DNA from: DATIYF01 sp035517775
Lineage (GTDB): Bacteria; Acidobacteriota; Terriglobia; Terriglobales; Acidobacteriaceae
Direction: 5' to 3'
Length of the DNA: 64,000 nt
NCBI GenBank assembly: GCA_035517775.1
Contig: DATIYF010000024.1
Coordinates: forward strand, 62,001-126,000
Shown: positions 7,974-15,974 of the stretch, piece after piece
Numbering within the stretch: position 1 is the first letter of the stretch
Layout of the letters: each line of letters begins with the position of its first letter
Notes under the pieces: generated by a model
Told to the model about the DNA's origin: nothing
The model's database searches: none
The model's input: the letters and a program-made list of their open reading frames with translations, nothing else
Made by a program: the position numbers and the translations under genes

Positions 7974-9932
7974 ATGGAACCAGCCCCCTCCCCATCTTCG
8001 GCCGCACCGCAACTGCGCTTTGGCAGGATTGACGACCTGGCCAGCCGGGTGGCGGCCGCCACCGACGCCGCCCGCAAACACCTTTTCTCCCAGCAGCATG
8101 AAGAGGGCTACTGGTGCGGCGAGCTGGAAGCCGACACCACCCTCGAATCTGACTACATCCTGCTGCACACCTTGCTCGGAACTGCCGATGCGGAGCGCTT
8201 CCAGAAGTGCGCCAACTACATTCTGCGGCACCAGAATGAGGATGGCGGCTGGGGCATCTACGCCGGCGGCCCGTCGAACATCAGCGCCTCGGTGAAAGCT
8301 TACTTTGGCCTGAAGCTGGCGGGATACCGGCCGGACCACCCGGCGCTGGAGCGCGCGCGCAAGAAAATTCTGCAGATGGGCGGCATTACCCAGGTCAACA
8401 CCTTTACCAAGATTTATCTATGCTTTCTTGGGCAGTACGACTACGACGCGGTTCCCGCGGTTCCGCCGGAGATCGTGCTGTTTCCCAACTGGTTCTGGTT
8501 CAACATCTACGAGATTTCTTCCTGGTCGCGCGCCATCCTGGTGCCGCTTTCTATCTGCTACGCCAAGAAGCCCTTCAAAAAAATTCCCGAGGAAATGGGC
8601 GTTGGGGAGTTATTTGCCGGCGGGCGCAAGAAGGCGGATTTGCGCCTGCACTGGAGCAAACAACTGGTTTCCTGGCGGAACTTCTTCCTATGCCTGGACC
8701 GGGTCACGCATTGGTTTGAGGCGGTGCACATCCGTCCGCTGCGCTCCATCGCCTTGAAAAAGGCCGAGAAGTGGATGCTGGAGCGCTTCGAAATGAGCGA
8801 CGGTTTGGGGGCGATTTATCCCTCCATGATGAATGCCATCATCGCTTTGCGCTGTCTGGGATATTCGGTGGACGACCCCCAGGTAATCCGGGCCCTCGAT
8901 GAGTTTGAAAAACTGGGCCTTGAAGAGGGCGACACCTTCCGCATGCAGCCCTGCCGGCCCCCGGTATGGGATACCGCCTACGCGCTGTTCGCGCTGGGCG
9001 ACAGCGGGGTGCCGGCCAGCGACCCGCGCCTGGTGAAGTGCGCCGATTGGATGCTGCAGAAACAGGTGCGCTCCCCGGGTGATTGGAAGGTCAAGAACAA
9101 GAAAGGGCAACCGGGCGGATGGTACTTCGAGTTCAACAATGAGTTTTACCCGGATGTGGATGACAGCGCGATGGTTTGCCTGGCCCTGAACCAGGTGGAG
9201 CACCCCAATGGGCGCTATCAGCGCGAGTCCGTGCAGCGGGCGATTGACTGGATTCTTTCCATGCAGTGTAAGAACGGGGGCTGGGCGTCGTTCGACAAAG
9301 ATAACGACCGCATGGTCTTCCAGCACATACCGTTTGCCGATCACAACGCCATGCTCGACCCGGCGACAGTGGATATTACGGGTCGCATTCTAGAGATGCT
9401 GGCGGCGTATGGCTATGGCAAGAACCACGCGGCGGTGAAAAGAGCCATCAAGTTCCTGCGCGACGAGCAGGAGCCGGATGGCAGCTGGTTCGGACGCTGG
9501 GGTGTGAATTACATCTACGGAACCATGCTGGTGCTGCGCGGCCTGGAGGCCATGGGTGTGGATGAGCACGAGCCTTACATCCAGCAGGCGGCGGAATGGC
9601 TGCGCATGGTGCAGAACCCGGATGGCGGCTGGGGCGAAACCTGCGGCTCATACGACGACCCGAGCACCAAAGGTGTGGGGCCAAGCACGCCTTCGCAGAC
9701 GGCGTGGGCGGTGATGGGCCTGCTGGCGGCGAATGACACCCGCAGCGACAGTGTGGCCAAAGGCATCGCTTATCTGCTGCGCACGCAGCGCAAAGACGGA
9801 TCGTGGGCGGAGCCTTATTACACCGGAACCGGCTTCCCACGAGTGTTTTACCTGATGTACCACATGTACCGGCAATATTTCCCGCTGATCGCGTTGACCA
9901 CGTACAAGAAGGCGATGGCGGGGAAAGGGTAG
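7974..9932 (+). CDS. shc: Squalene-hopene cyclase (HpnF)
   Basis: Membrane-associated class II cyclase converting squalene to hopene/hopanol. 652 residues. The catalytic acid motif DVDD is at residues 394-397, and QW-type repeats recur through the protein (for example QNEDGGWGIY, CKNGGWASFD, EPDGSWFGRWG, NPDGGWGETCGSY, RKDGSWAEPYYTGTGFP). The ATG at 7974 is the only start that respects the end of ispH; longer readings run back through ispH in another frame. The stop codon lies at the edge of the first heptad-repeat element. Confidence 0.97.
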   Translation: MEPAPSPSSAAPQLRFGRIDDLASRVAAATDAARKHLFSQQHEEGYWCGELEADTTLESDYILLHTLLGTADAERFQKCANYILRHQNEDGGWGIYAGGPSNISASVKAYFGLKLAGYRPDHPALERARKKILQMGGITQVNTFTKIYLCFLGQYDYDAVPAVPPEIVLFPNWFWFNIYEISSWSRAILVPLSICYAKKPFKKIPEEMGVGELFAGGRKKADLRLHWSKQLVSWRNFFLCLDRVTHWFEAVHIRPLRSIALKKAEKWMLERFEMSDGLGAIYPSMMNAIIALRCLGYSVDDPQVIRALDEFEKLGLEEGDTFRMQPCRPPVWDTAYALFALGDSGVPASDPRLVKCADWMLQKQVRSPGDWKVKNKKGQPGGWYFEFNNEFYPDVDDSAMVCLALNQVEHPNGRYQRESVQRAIDWILSMQCKNGGWASFDKDNDRMVFQHIPFADHNAMLDPATVDITGRILEMLAAYGYGKNHAAVKRAIKFLRDEQEPDGSWFGRWGVNYIYGTMLVLRGLEAMGVDEHEPYIQQAAEWLRMVQNPDGGWGETCGSYDDPSTKGVGPSTPSQTAWAVMGLLAANDTRSDSVAKGIAYLLRTQRKDGSWAEPYYTGTGFPRVFYLMYHMYRQYFPLIALTTYKKAMAGKG

Positions 9933-9935
9933 CAC

Positions 9936-10119
9936 TTGGCCGTTGGCATTCAGCACTCAGCCGTCAGCCGTCAGCCCCGGGGCGCTTGGTATTTAGCAAT
10001 GGGCATTTGGCGGCACGGGGCTGCGCAGGGAGCCCGCAGAAAACGGTTGGGGCCAAACGCTAAGTGCCAACTGCTAACCGCAGAGGGCTGAAAGCTGATT
10101 GCTGAAAGCTGATTACTGA
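9936..10119. repeat. Heptanucleotide repeat element R1 (shc-hpnH junction)
   Basis: The spacer is built from 7-base units. On the plus strand from 9936: TTGGCCG, TTGGCAT, TCAGCAC, TCAGCCG, TCAGCCG, TCAGCCC, then after one extra base TTGGTAT, TTAGCAA, TGGGCAT, TTGGCGG. The right arm (about 10051-10119) is the same kind of unit read on the minus strand (TCAGTAA, TCAGCTT, TCAGCAA, TCAGCTT and TTAGCAG, TTGGCAC, TTAGCGT). The arms could pair into a long imperfect stem. The element starts at the shc stop codon and ends against the hpnH ribosome site. Confidence 0.85.
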
Positions 10120-10131
10120 GGAGAGAACAAT

Positions 10132-11253
10132 TTGGCGGTTCCCATCTCACAGGCGTGGACGGTTGCGAGCTACGTCATCGGGCAAAAGCTTAGAGGGCGG
10201 AAGCGGTATCCGCTGGTGCTGATGCTGGAGCCGCTGTTTCGCTGCAACCTGGCGTGTGCCGGCTGCGGAAAGATCCAGTATCCCGGGCACGTGCTGAAGA
10301 TGGAGCTTACGCCGGAAGAATGCTTCCGCGCGGTCGAGGAGTGCGGAGCGCCCACGGTCTCGATTCCCGGCGGCGAGCCGCTGCTGCATCCGCAGATTGG
10401 CGAGATCGTGAACGGGCTGGTGGCGCGCAAGAAGTACATCTACCTGTGCACCAACGCGCTGCTGTTGAAGCAGAAGATTCATTTGTTCGAGCCGAGCAAG
10501 TATCTGACCTTTTCCGTCCACATGGATGGGCAGCGCGAGCACCACGACTTCTCGGTCTGCCTGGAGGGCGGCTACGACAAGGCGCTCGAAGGCATGAAAG
10601 AGGCGCTGGCCCGCGGTTTCCGCGTAACGACGAACACCACGCTCTTTGACGGCGCCGACGCCAAGAGCGTGCGCGCATTTTTCGACGAGATGATGGAGCT
10701 GGGGGTTGAGGGCATGATGCTCTCGCCGGGATATTCCTACGAGAAAGCGCCCGACCAGGCGCACTTTCTGGGCCGCGCGCGCACGCGACGGCTGTTCCGG
10801 GCGATTCTGTCGAACCGCAAGCCGAGCTGGCGGTTCAACTTGTCGCCGCTGTTTCAGGAATTCCTGATGGGCAAGCGCGACTACGCCTGCACGCCCTGGG
10901 GCATGCCGACCTACAACGTCTTCGGCTGGCAGAAGCCCTGCTATCTGCTACAGGATGGCTATGCCGAGACCTTCGAAGAGCTGCTGGCGGCGACCGCGTG
11001 GGAGAACTACGGCACCGAGTCCGGCAATCCGAAGTGTGCGAACTGCATGGTGCACAGCGGCTATGAGGCTTCGGCGGTGAACGATACCTTCGGCTCGCTG
11101 CGCGGGTTCGCAGCCACCGTGCGGGCGGCGCTGTTTAACCGCTATCCCGATGGGGGAGCACTGCGGCTGCTGGAAGAGGAAACGCGGCCGGTGCACAGTT
11201 TCAATCCGCTGGTGCAGATCGAAGCTTCGCCGGCGGAAGAGGCCCGGGCCTGA
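10132..11253 (+). CDS. hpnH: HpnH, adenosylhopane synthase (radical SAM)
   Basis: Radical-SAM enzyme that joins the adenosyl group to hopene, the first step of C35 hopanoid side-chain synthesis. Cluster motif C38-X3-C42-X2-C45 (CNLACAGC), followed by GGEPLLHP and the HpnH-typical SVHMDGQREHHD and SPGYSYEKAPDQ. 373 residues, about the family length. The start is a TTG at 10132 behind GAGGAGAG, which itself directly follows repeat element R1. Next in the operon after shc, as expected for the pathway. Confidence 0.96.
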   Translation: MAVPISQAWTVASYVIGQKLRGRKRYPLVLMLEPLFRCNLACAGCGKIQYPGHVLKMELTPEECFRAVEECGAPTVSIPGGEPLLHPQIGEIVNGLVARKKYIYLCTNALLLKQKIHLFEPSKYLTFSVHMDGQREHHDFSVCLEGGYDKALEGMKEALARGFRVTTNTTLFDGADAKSVRAFFDEMMELGVEGMMLSPGYSYEKAPDQAHFLGRARTRRLFRAILSNRKPSWRFNLSPLFQEFLMGKRDYACTPWGMPTYNVFGWQKPCYLLQDGYAETFEELLAATAWENYGTESGNPKCANCMVHSGYEASAVNDTFGSLRGFAATVRAALFNRYPDGGALRLLEEETRPVHSFNPLVQIEASPAEEARA

Positions 11254-11258
11254 GACGT

Positions 11259-11286
11259 TCAGCTCCCGGTACTCAGCATTCAGCCG
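11259..11286. repeat. Heptanucleotide repeat element R2 (short)
   Basis: Four units in 7-base register: TCAGCTC, CCGGTAC, TCAGCAT, TCAGCCG. It starts 6 bp after the hpnH stop codon. Only one arm is visible, so it may be a decayed or partial copy of the longer elements. Confidence 0.65.
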
Positions 11287-11338
11287 GCGCAGGCCGAAGA
11301 AGAAAGAGCTCGAGGTCAACCGCGAGAGCTACTGCACG

Positions 11339-11773
11339 ATGAGTGGACGGGAGGCAGGTCGAGGGCCGGCGGCGGGCGATCCTGATGCGCTGGAGGTTGC
11401 GCCGGGAAGCGCACGCGAGAAGCTGGAAGGCTGGGTCCCTGAGTTGGCAACCGCGGGCGAGCTGCGCGCCGCCCTGGAGCAGGCTTTCGACTATCGCGGT
11501 GATGTGCTGATCACGCGGAAAGATGGAACCAAGGTCGAAGGGTACATTTTCGACCGGCGGACAGGAAAGACTCTGGAAGATTCGAGCGTGCGTCTGCTGC
11601 CGAAAGGCGGCGGGGGCAAGATCTCCGTGGGCTATGCCGAGATCGCAGGTCTCGCGTTTACCGGGCGCGATATGGCGGCGGGCAAGAGCTGGGAAACCTG
11701 GGTCCGGAATTACTGGGAACGAAAGGCGGCGGGCGAGCAGGGAATTTCGCTGCAGCCGGAGGAGTTGGAGTAG
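11339..11773 (+). CDS. Conserved small protein in the hopanoid operon, function unknown
   Basis: 144 residues, soluble, with no signal or membrane segment. The recognisable core is about residues 48-75 (FDYRGDVLITRKDGTKVEGYIFDRRTG), which reads like two or three antiparallel beta strands with a KDG turn, then SVRLLPKGGGGKISVGYAEIAGLAF and an aromatic tail (SWETWVRNYWERK). The pattern resembles small beta-barrel (Sm-like) folds, but this is only inference. The ATG at 11339 is the first start past hpnH that gives a sensible N-terminus; no strong ribosome site is visible. Flanked by repeat elements R2 and R3 and by hpnH and hpnA. Confidence 0.7.
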   Translation: MSGREAGRGPAAGDPDALEVAPGSAREKLEGWVPELATAGELRAALEQAFDYRGDVLITRKDGTKVEGYIFDRRTGKTLEDSSVRLLPKGGGGKISVGYAEIAGLAFTGRDMAAGKSWETWVRNYWERKAAGEQGISLQPEELE

Positions 11774-11784
11774 ATCACGAGCAC

Positions 11785-11885
11785 TTGGCATTTAGCACTT
11801 AGCATTTGGCCGTGGATGCCCCCCAAAAAGACCGGCGTCGAAGAGTTCAGCCGGCCAAATGCAAGCGCCAAATGCTAAATGCTTG
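11785..11885. repeat. Heptanucleotide repeat element R3 (upstream of hpnA)
   Basis: Left arm 11785-11812: TTGGCAT, TTAGCAC, TTAGCAT, TTGGCCG. Right arm about 11851-11885 is the inverted counterpart (minus strand TTAGCAT, TTGGCGC, then TTGCAT and TTGGCCG). About 40 bp of unrelated sequence separates the arms. The right arm contains the hpnA ATG (11879-11881) and the in-frame TAA immediately before it. Confidence 0.85.
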
Positions 11886-12865
11886 CTTTCGTCACGGGCG
11901 CGACCGGGTTTGTAGGCAGCCACGTGGCCCGGGTTCTAGCCGAGCAGGGCGCTGAGCTGCGGCTACTGGTGCGCCGCAGCAGCAATCCGAGAAACATCCA
12001 GGATTTGCAGGCCGACCGGGTGGTGGGTGACCTGCGCGATCCGGCGTCGCTCGAGAAAGCGATGGCGGGCTGCGAGGCAGTGTTTCACGTGGCCGCCGAC
12101 TACCGGCTGTGGGTGCGCGATCCGGAGCAGATGTACCGCTCGAACGTGGAAGGCACGCGGGCGGTGCTGCAGGCGGCGCGCAAGAACGGGGTACGCCGGG
12201 TGGTGTACACCTCCAGCGTGGCCACCATGGGTTTCGGGTCGAATGGCCACGGCGCGAGCGAAGACTCTCCGGTCTCGGTCAAAGACATGATCGGGCCCTA
12301 CAAGCGCTCGAAGTTTCTGGCGGAAGAGCTGGCGCTGGAAGCGGGGCGAAGCGGAATGGATGTGGTAACGGTGAATCCCTCGACGCCGGTGGGCGAGCGG
12401 GACATCAAGCCGACGCCGACCGGGCGCATCCTGGTGGATTTCCTGAAGAAGAAATTTCCTGCATACGTGGACACCGGATTGAATCTGGTAGATGTGGATG
12501 CGTGCGCGCGCGGGCACGTGGCGGCGCTGGAAAAGGGAAGGAGCGGCGAACGCTACATTTTGGGCGGGGAGAACCTGACGCTGAAGCAGATTCTGGACAA
12601 GCTGGCGGCGATCACCGGGCTGCCTTCTCCCAAGGTGCGCGTGCCCTATGTGATGGCGCTGGCCACGGGAGTGGTAGATCAAGTGGTGACCGGACACATA
12701 TTTGACCGCGAGCCCAGGGCGACGATTGACGCCGTGCGCATGGGGCGCAAGAAGATGTTTGTCTCCTCAGCCAAGGCGGAGCGCGAACTGGGATGGAAGA
12801 TGGTTCCGGTGGATGACGCGCTGCGGCGGGCGGTGGAGTGGTTCCGCGCGAATGGGTACGCGTAG
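11879..12865 (+). CDS. hpnA: HpnA, hopanoid-associated sugar epimerase
   Basis: NAD-dependent epimerase/dehydratase of the extended SDR family found in hopanoid clusters. Nucleotide-binding GATGFVG at residues 7-13 and active-site Y141-X3-K145 (YKRSK). 328 residues matches HpnA. The start is fixed: the codon just upstream is an in-frame TAA and the Rossmann motif begins at residue 3. The ATG has no ribosome site and lies inside the right arm of repeat R3. The exact substrate is not established; a role on the hopanoid-linked sugar or side chain is inferred. Confidence 0.92.
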   Translation: MLAFVTGATGFVGSHVARVLAEQGAELRLLVRRSSNPRNIQDLQADRVVGDLRDPASLEKAMAGCEAVFHVAADYRLWVRDPEQMYRSNVEGTRAVLQAARKNGVRRVVYTSSVATMGFGSNGHGASEDSPVSVKDMIGPYKRSKFLAEELALEAGRSGMDVVTVNPSTPVGERDIKPTPTGRILVDFLKKKFPAYVDTGLNLVDVDACARGHVAALEKGRSGERYILGGENLTLKQILDKLAAITGLPSPKVRVPYVMALATGVVDQVVTGHIFDREPRATIDAVRMGRKKMFVSSAKAERELGWKMVPVDDALRRAVEWFRANGYA

Positions 12866-12907
12866 GGCGGTTGAACCATAAAGGACGCGGAGAAGCCCGG
12901 CGGGCGG

Positions 12908-13636
12908 ATGCTGATGGAAGAGGGGAAGTTCAAACTCGCCATTGTTTGCGCCGTGGAGCGGGAGGCGCGGCCGCTGGTGCATGGCTGGCGGGTGGAGCGG
13001 CGTAGCTTTGAAGGGCGCGGGTTCAAGTTTTTCACCTCGGGCGATACCGTGCTGGTCTGCTCACGCATGGGCCACGAAGCAGGGCGCCGGGCCACTGAGG
13101 CAGTGGTGCAGCTTTATGGGCCGAGTCTGCTGGTTTCCGCGGGTTATGCGGGCGCCTTACAGGAGGGCATGAAGGTGGGCGACATCTTCACTCCGGCGAC
13201 CGTGATTGACGGCAGAGACAGCAGCCGGATTTCGACCGGACAAGGTTCGGGGATTCTGGTCAGTTTTGACGAAGTGGCGGGGCGCGAGCAGAAGGCGAAG
13301 CTGGCAAGGGCTTACGGGGCGCAGGCTGTGGATATGGAAGGAGCGTCGGTGGGCCGGGGCGCGGAGAAATATGGGCTGGGCTTCACGGCATTCAAGGTGA
13401 TCTCTGACCCGCTGGATTTTCCCATGCCGCCGATCACGCGCTTTATCGGACCGCAGGGCGATCTGCGGGCGGGCCGCTTCGTGTGGTTCCTGGCCTTCCG
13501 CCCCTGGCTTTGGAGCAAGGTGTTGCGGCTGGCGCTCAACTGCGCGCGCGCCTCCAAGGTCATCGCAAGCTCGCTGCCGGATGTGCTGGAGAGACTACGC
13601 AGGGAGCGATACGCCTTGCAGCCGGAGATGCGCTAG
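12908..13636 (+). CDS. hpnG: HpnG, adenosylhopane nucleoside phosphorylase
   Basis: Phosphorylase-superfamily enzyme that removes adenine from adenosylhopane to give (phospho)ribosylhopane. The family motif VDMEGAS is at residues 141-147, preceded by LVSAGYAGAL (about 75-84) and followed by FKVISD. 242 residues. The C-terminal region (VWFLAFRPWLWSKVLRLALNCAR) is hydrophobic enough to suggest membrane association. It sits after hpnA, 42 bp downstream, and 14 bp ahead of the first dehydrogenase gene. Confidence 0.92.
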   Translation: MLMEEGKFKLAIVCAVEREARPLVHGWRVERRSFEGRGFKFFTSGDTVLVCSRMGHEAGRRATEAVVQLYGPSLLVSAGYAGALQEGMKVGDIFTPATVIDGRDSSRISTGQGSGILVSFDEVAGREQKAKLARAYGAQAVDMEGASVGRGAEKYGLGFTAFKVISDPLDFPMPPITRFIGPQGDLRAGRFVWFLAFRPWLWSKVLRLALNCARASKVIASSLPDVLERLRRERYALQPEMR

Positions 13637-13650
13637 GAAGAGTCCGATTC

Positions 13651-14775
13651 ATGACGACAGTGCGCCAGACCGCAATCGAGGAGGCTCAGCAGGGAATTCC
13701 TGCGAGCATGCAAGCGGCGGTTTATCGTGGAGTCAATGATGTGCGCCTCGAAACGGTGCCGGTGCCTGAGATCGGGCGCGGCGAGATTCTGGTTCGGGTG
13801 CACACCTGCGGAATTTGCGGGACAGACCTGAAGAAGATCGCCACCGGCTCCCATTCGGCCCCGCGCATCTTTGGCCACGAGACTGCGGGGGTGGTTGCGG
13901 CAGCAGGCGAAGGCGTTCGCAAGTTTCAGCCCGGGGACCGGGTTGTGGTTTTTCACCACATTCCCTGCGGCGAGTGCTACTACTGCCGGCACAAGACCTT
14001 CGCGCAGTGTGAGACCTACAAGAGAGTCGGGTGCACGGCGGGCTTTGAGCCTTCCGGCGGAGGATTTGCGGAATACGTCCGGGTGATGGATTGGATCGCG
14101 GAAAAAGGCACGGTGCGCATCCCCGAAGAAGTCTCGTTTGAACAGGCCTGTTTTGCCGAGCCGGTCAACACCTGCATGAAGGGAATCGAGCGCCTGCGGC
14201 TGGAGGCGGGCGAAACGGTGCTGGTGGTGGGGCAGGGTCCAATTGGTATCTTATTGAGCCTGTTGGCGAAACGGGCCGGGGCCGCGGTCGTCACTTCCGA
14301 TTTGTATCGGGAGAGGCTTACAATATCTGCAGGTTTCGGCTTGGGGAATGCGATAGACGCTTCCCGCACTGATGTGGTCAAGGCGGTGCGCGAGCGGACC
14401 GAAGGCCGAGGAGCCGACGCGGTGATTCTGGCGGTCGGCGGGAACGGCCTGATCCGGTCATCCCTGGACGCGGTGCGTCCCGGGGGCCGGGTCTTACTGT
14501 TTGCGCAAACGGTGCGCGGGGAGACGGCCATTGATCCCGCGGCGGTGTGCGTGGACGAAAAAACTTTGTTGGGGTCGTACAGCGCTTCCATCGAGCTGCA
14601 GGAGCAGGCGGTAGAGTTTGTGATGAACGGCGAAACGGAGCTCGCACGGCTGATCAGCCACCGTTTTCCTCTTACACGCAGCGTGGAAGCACTGGACCTG
14701 GCTGCCCATCCCCAACCGGACTCGATGAAGATCGTGCTCCAACCGGGCAGCTTGCGGGAAGGATGTCCCTTGTGA
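13651..14775 (+). CDS. Zinc-dependent alcohol dehydrogenase (MDR), hopanoid operon copy 1
   Basis: Medium-chain dehydrogenase/reductase of 374 residues. Catalytic zinc ligands are in CGICGTDLKK and FGHETAG; the structural zinc site is CGECYYC...QC (C-X2-C-X2-C-X7-C); the nucleotide fold is marked by VVGQGPIGIL. The pattern is closest to sorbitol/threonine-type polyol dehydrogenases. The ATG at 13651 follows GGAAGAG; an internal Met about 20 residues in is an alternative. Its stop overlaps the start of the second dehydrogenase. Location between hpnG and hpnC suggests it reduces or oxidises the sugar-derived side chain; that is inference. Confidence 0.88.
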   Translation: MTTVRQTAIEEAQQGIPASMQAAVYRGVNDVRLETVPVPEIGRGEILVRVHTCGICGTDLKKIATGSHSAPRIFGHETAGVVAAAGEGVRKFQPGDRVVVFHHIPCGECYYCRHKTFAQCETYKRVGCTAGFEPSGGGFAEYVRVMDWIAEKGTVRIPEEVSFEQACFAEPVNTCMKGIERLRLEAGETVLVVGQGPIGILLSLLAKRAGAAVVTSDLYRERLTISAGFGLGNAIDASRTDVVKAVRERTEGRGADAVILAVGGNGLIRSSLDAVRPGGRVLLFAQTVRGETAIDPAAVCVDEKTLLGSYSASIELQEQAVEFVMNGETELARLISHRFPLTRSVEALDLAAHPQPDSMKIVLQPGSLREGCPL

Positions 14776-15821
14776 ACGGAAAGATGACGGCAGCCGTCCT
14801 CTATGGCAAAGAGGACGTAAAGATTGAGAAGGTGCCCATCCCCCGGGTGGGCGAAGGGGAAGTGCTGGTGAAAGTGCAGGTGGCCCTGACCTGCGGCACC
14901 GACCTGAAGGTGTATCAGCGCGGCTATCACGCGCGCATGATCGTGCCGCCGGCGCTTTTCGGGCATGAGCTTGCCGGCGTGATCGAAGAGGTCGGCCCGG
15001 GCGTGCGCGGCTTCAAGCGCGGCATGCGGGTGGTGGCGCTGAACTCGGCCCCCTGCCAGATGTGCTTCTATTGCTCCAAACACCAGGAAAATCTGTGCGA
15101 GGACCTGTTGTTCAACAACGGGGCCTATGCGGAGTACATCCGTATCCCGCGGCGGATCGTCGAGACCAACATGCTGGCGGTGCCGGCCGAGGTGAGTTAC
15201 GAAGAGGCGGCGATGGTTGAGCCGCTGGCCTGCGTGCTGCGCGGGCTGCACGAGACCAGAGTTGAGATTGGCGATACGGTGACGGTGATTGGGGGCGGGC
15301 CGATCGGCATGATGTTCACCCAGGTGGCCAAAGCCACGGGCTGTAACGTGGTTTCGGTGGTGAAGCGGGATTCGCAGGTAACCGCGGCCAAGCACATGGG
15401 CGCGCACGAAGTGGTGCAGATCACCAAGGTCAAAGATGCCGTGGAAGCGGTGCGGGCGCTTTCGCCGGACAAGCGGGGCAGCGACGTGGTGATTGAGGCG
15501 GTGGGCCGTCCTGAAGCCTGGGAGTGGGCGATTGACATGGTGCGCAAGGGCGGCACGGTGAACTTTTTCGGAGGCTGCGCCAGCGGAACCAAGGTGCAGA
15601 TGGATACCAACCGCCTGCACTACTCTGAGATCACCCTGAAGGCGACCTTCCATCACACGCCGGAGACCGTGCGCAAGGCCTTTGCCCTGATCGCGGAGAA
15701 GAAGATCCGCCCCACCGACTACATCACAGGGGAGGCGCCGCTTTCACGTTTGCAGCAGGTGCTGCGCCACATGCTGAACCGCAACGGCGACATCAAGACG
15801 GCGATCATACCCGGCCACTGA
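14763..15821 (+). CDS. Zinc-dependent alcohol dehydrogenase (MDR), hopanoid operon copy 2
   Basis: Second MDR enzyme, 352 residues, overlapping the first by 13 bp. It has the ligands LTCGTDLKVY and FGHELAG, the structural zinc cysteines CQMCFYC...LC in the same spacing as copy 1, and the coenzyme motif VIGGGPIGMM. The two copies share architecture but are clearly diverged. An alternative start lies at 14784. Tandem overlapping genes imply a co-translated pair, perhaps two redox steps or a heteromeric enzyme. Substrate unknown; hopanoid side chain inferred from context. Confidence 0.88.
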   Translation: MSLVNGKMTAAVLYGKEDVKIEKVPIPRVGEGEVLVKVQVALTCGTDLKVYQRGYHARMIVPPALFGHELAGVIEEVGPGVRGFKRGMRVVALNSAPCQMCFYCSKHQENLCEDLLFNNGAYAEYIRIPRRIVETNMLAVPAEVSYEEAAMVEPLACVLRGLHETRVEIGDTVTVIGGGPIGMMFTQVAKATGCNVVSVVKRDSQVTAAKHMGAHEVVQITKVKDAVEAVRALSPDKRGSDVVIEAVGRPEAWEWAIDMVRKGGTVNFFGGCASGTKVQMDTNRLHYSEITLKATFHHTPETVRKAFALIAEKKIRPTDYITGEAPLSRLQQVLRHMLNRNGDIKTAIIPGH

Positions 15822-15831
15822 GGAGGAGCAG

Positions 15832-15949
15832 TCAGCTTTCAGCTGTCAGCTCTCAGCCTGAAAGCCAAGGGCGGGTCATCAAGTGCCGGTTGTCAGTTCG
15901 CAGTTCTCAGCGGGCCATGCTGAAAGCTGACGGCTGAGAGCTGAGAGCG
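15832..15949. repeat. Heptanucleotide repeat element R4 (upstream of hpnC)
   Basis: Left arm from 15832: TCAGCTT, TCAGCTG, TCAGCTC, TCAGCCT. A second partial run (TCAGTTC, GCAGTTC, TCAGCGG) lies near 15891-15913. The right arm (about 15917-15949) reads on the minus strand as TCAGCTC, TCAGCCG, TCAGCTT, TCAGCAT. Left and right arms are nearly complementary and could form a stem of about 28 bp in the transcript. Confidence 0.85.
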
Positions 15950-15974
15950 ATACAGCCGGAGACGGAACTGACGA

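Noticed and set aside
14016..15656. A 546-residue open frame on the minus strand
   Set aside because: It is antisense to the two zinc dehydrogenases, whose motifs and overlaps are clear. The minus reading is His/Arg-rich and shows no domain.
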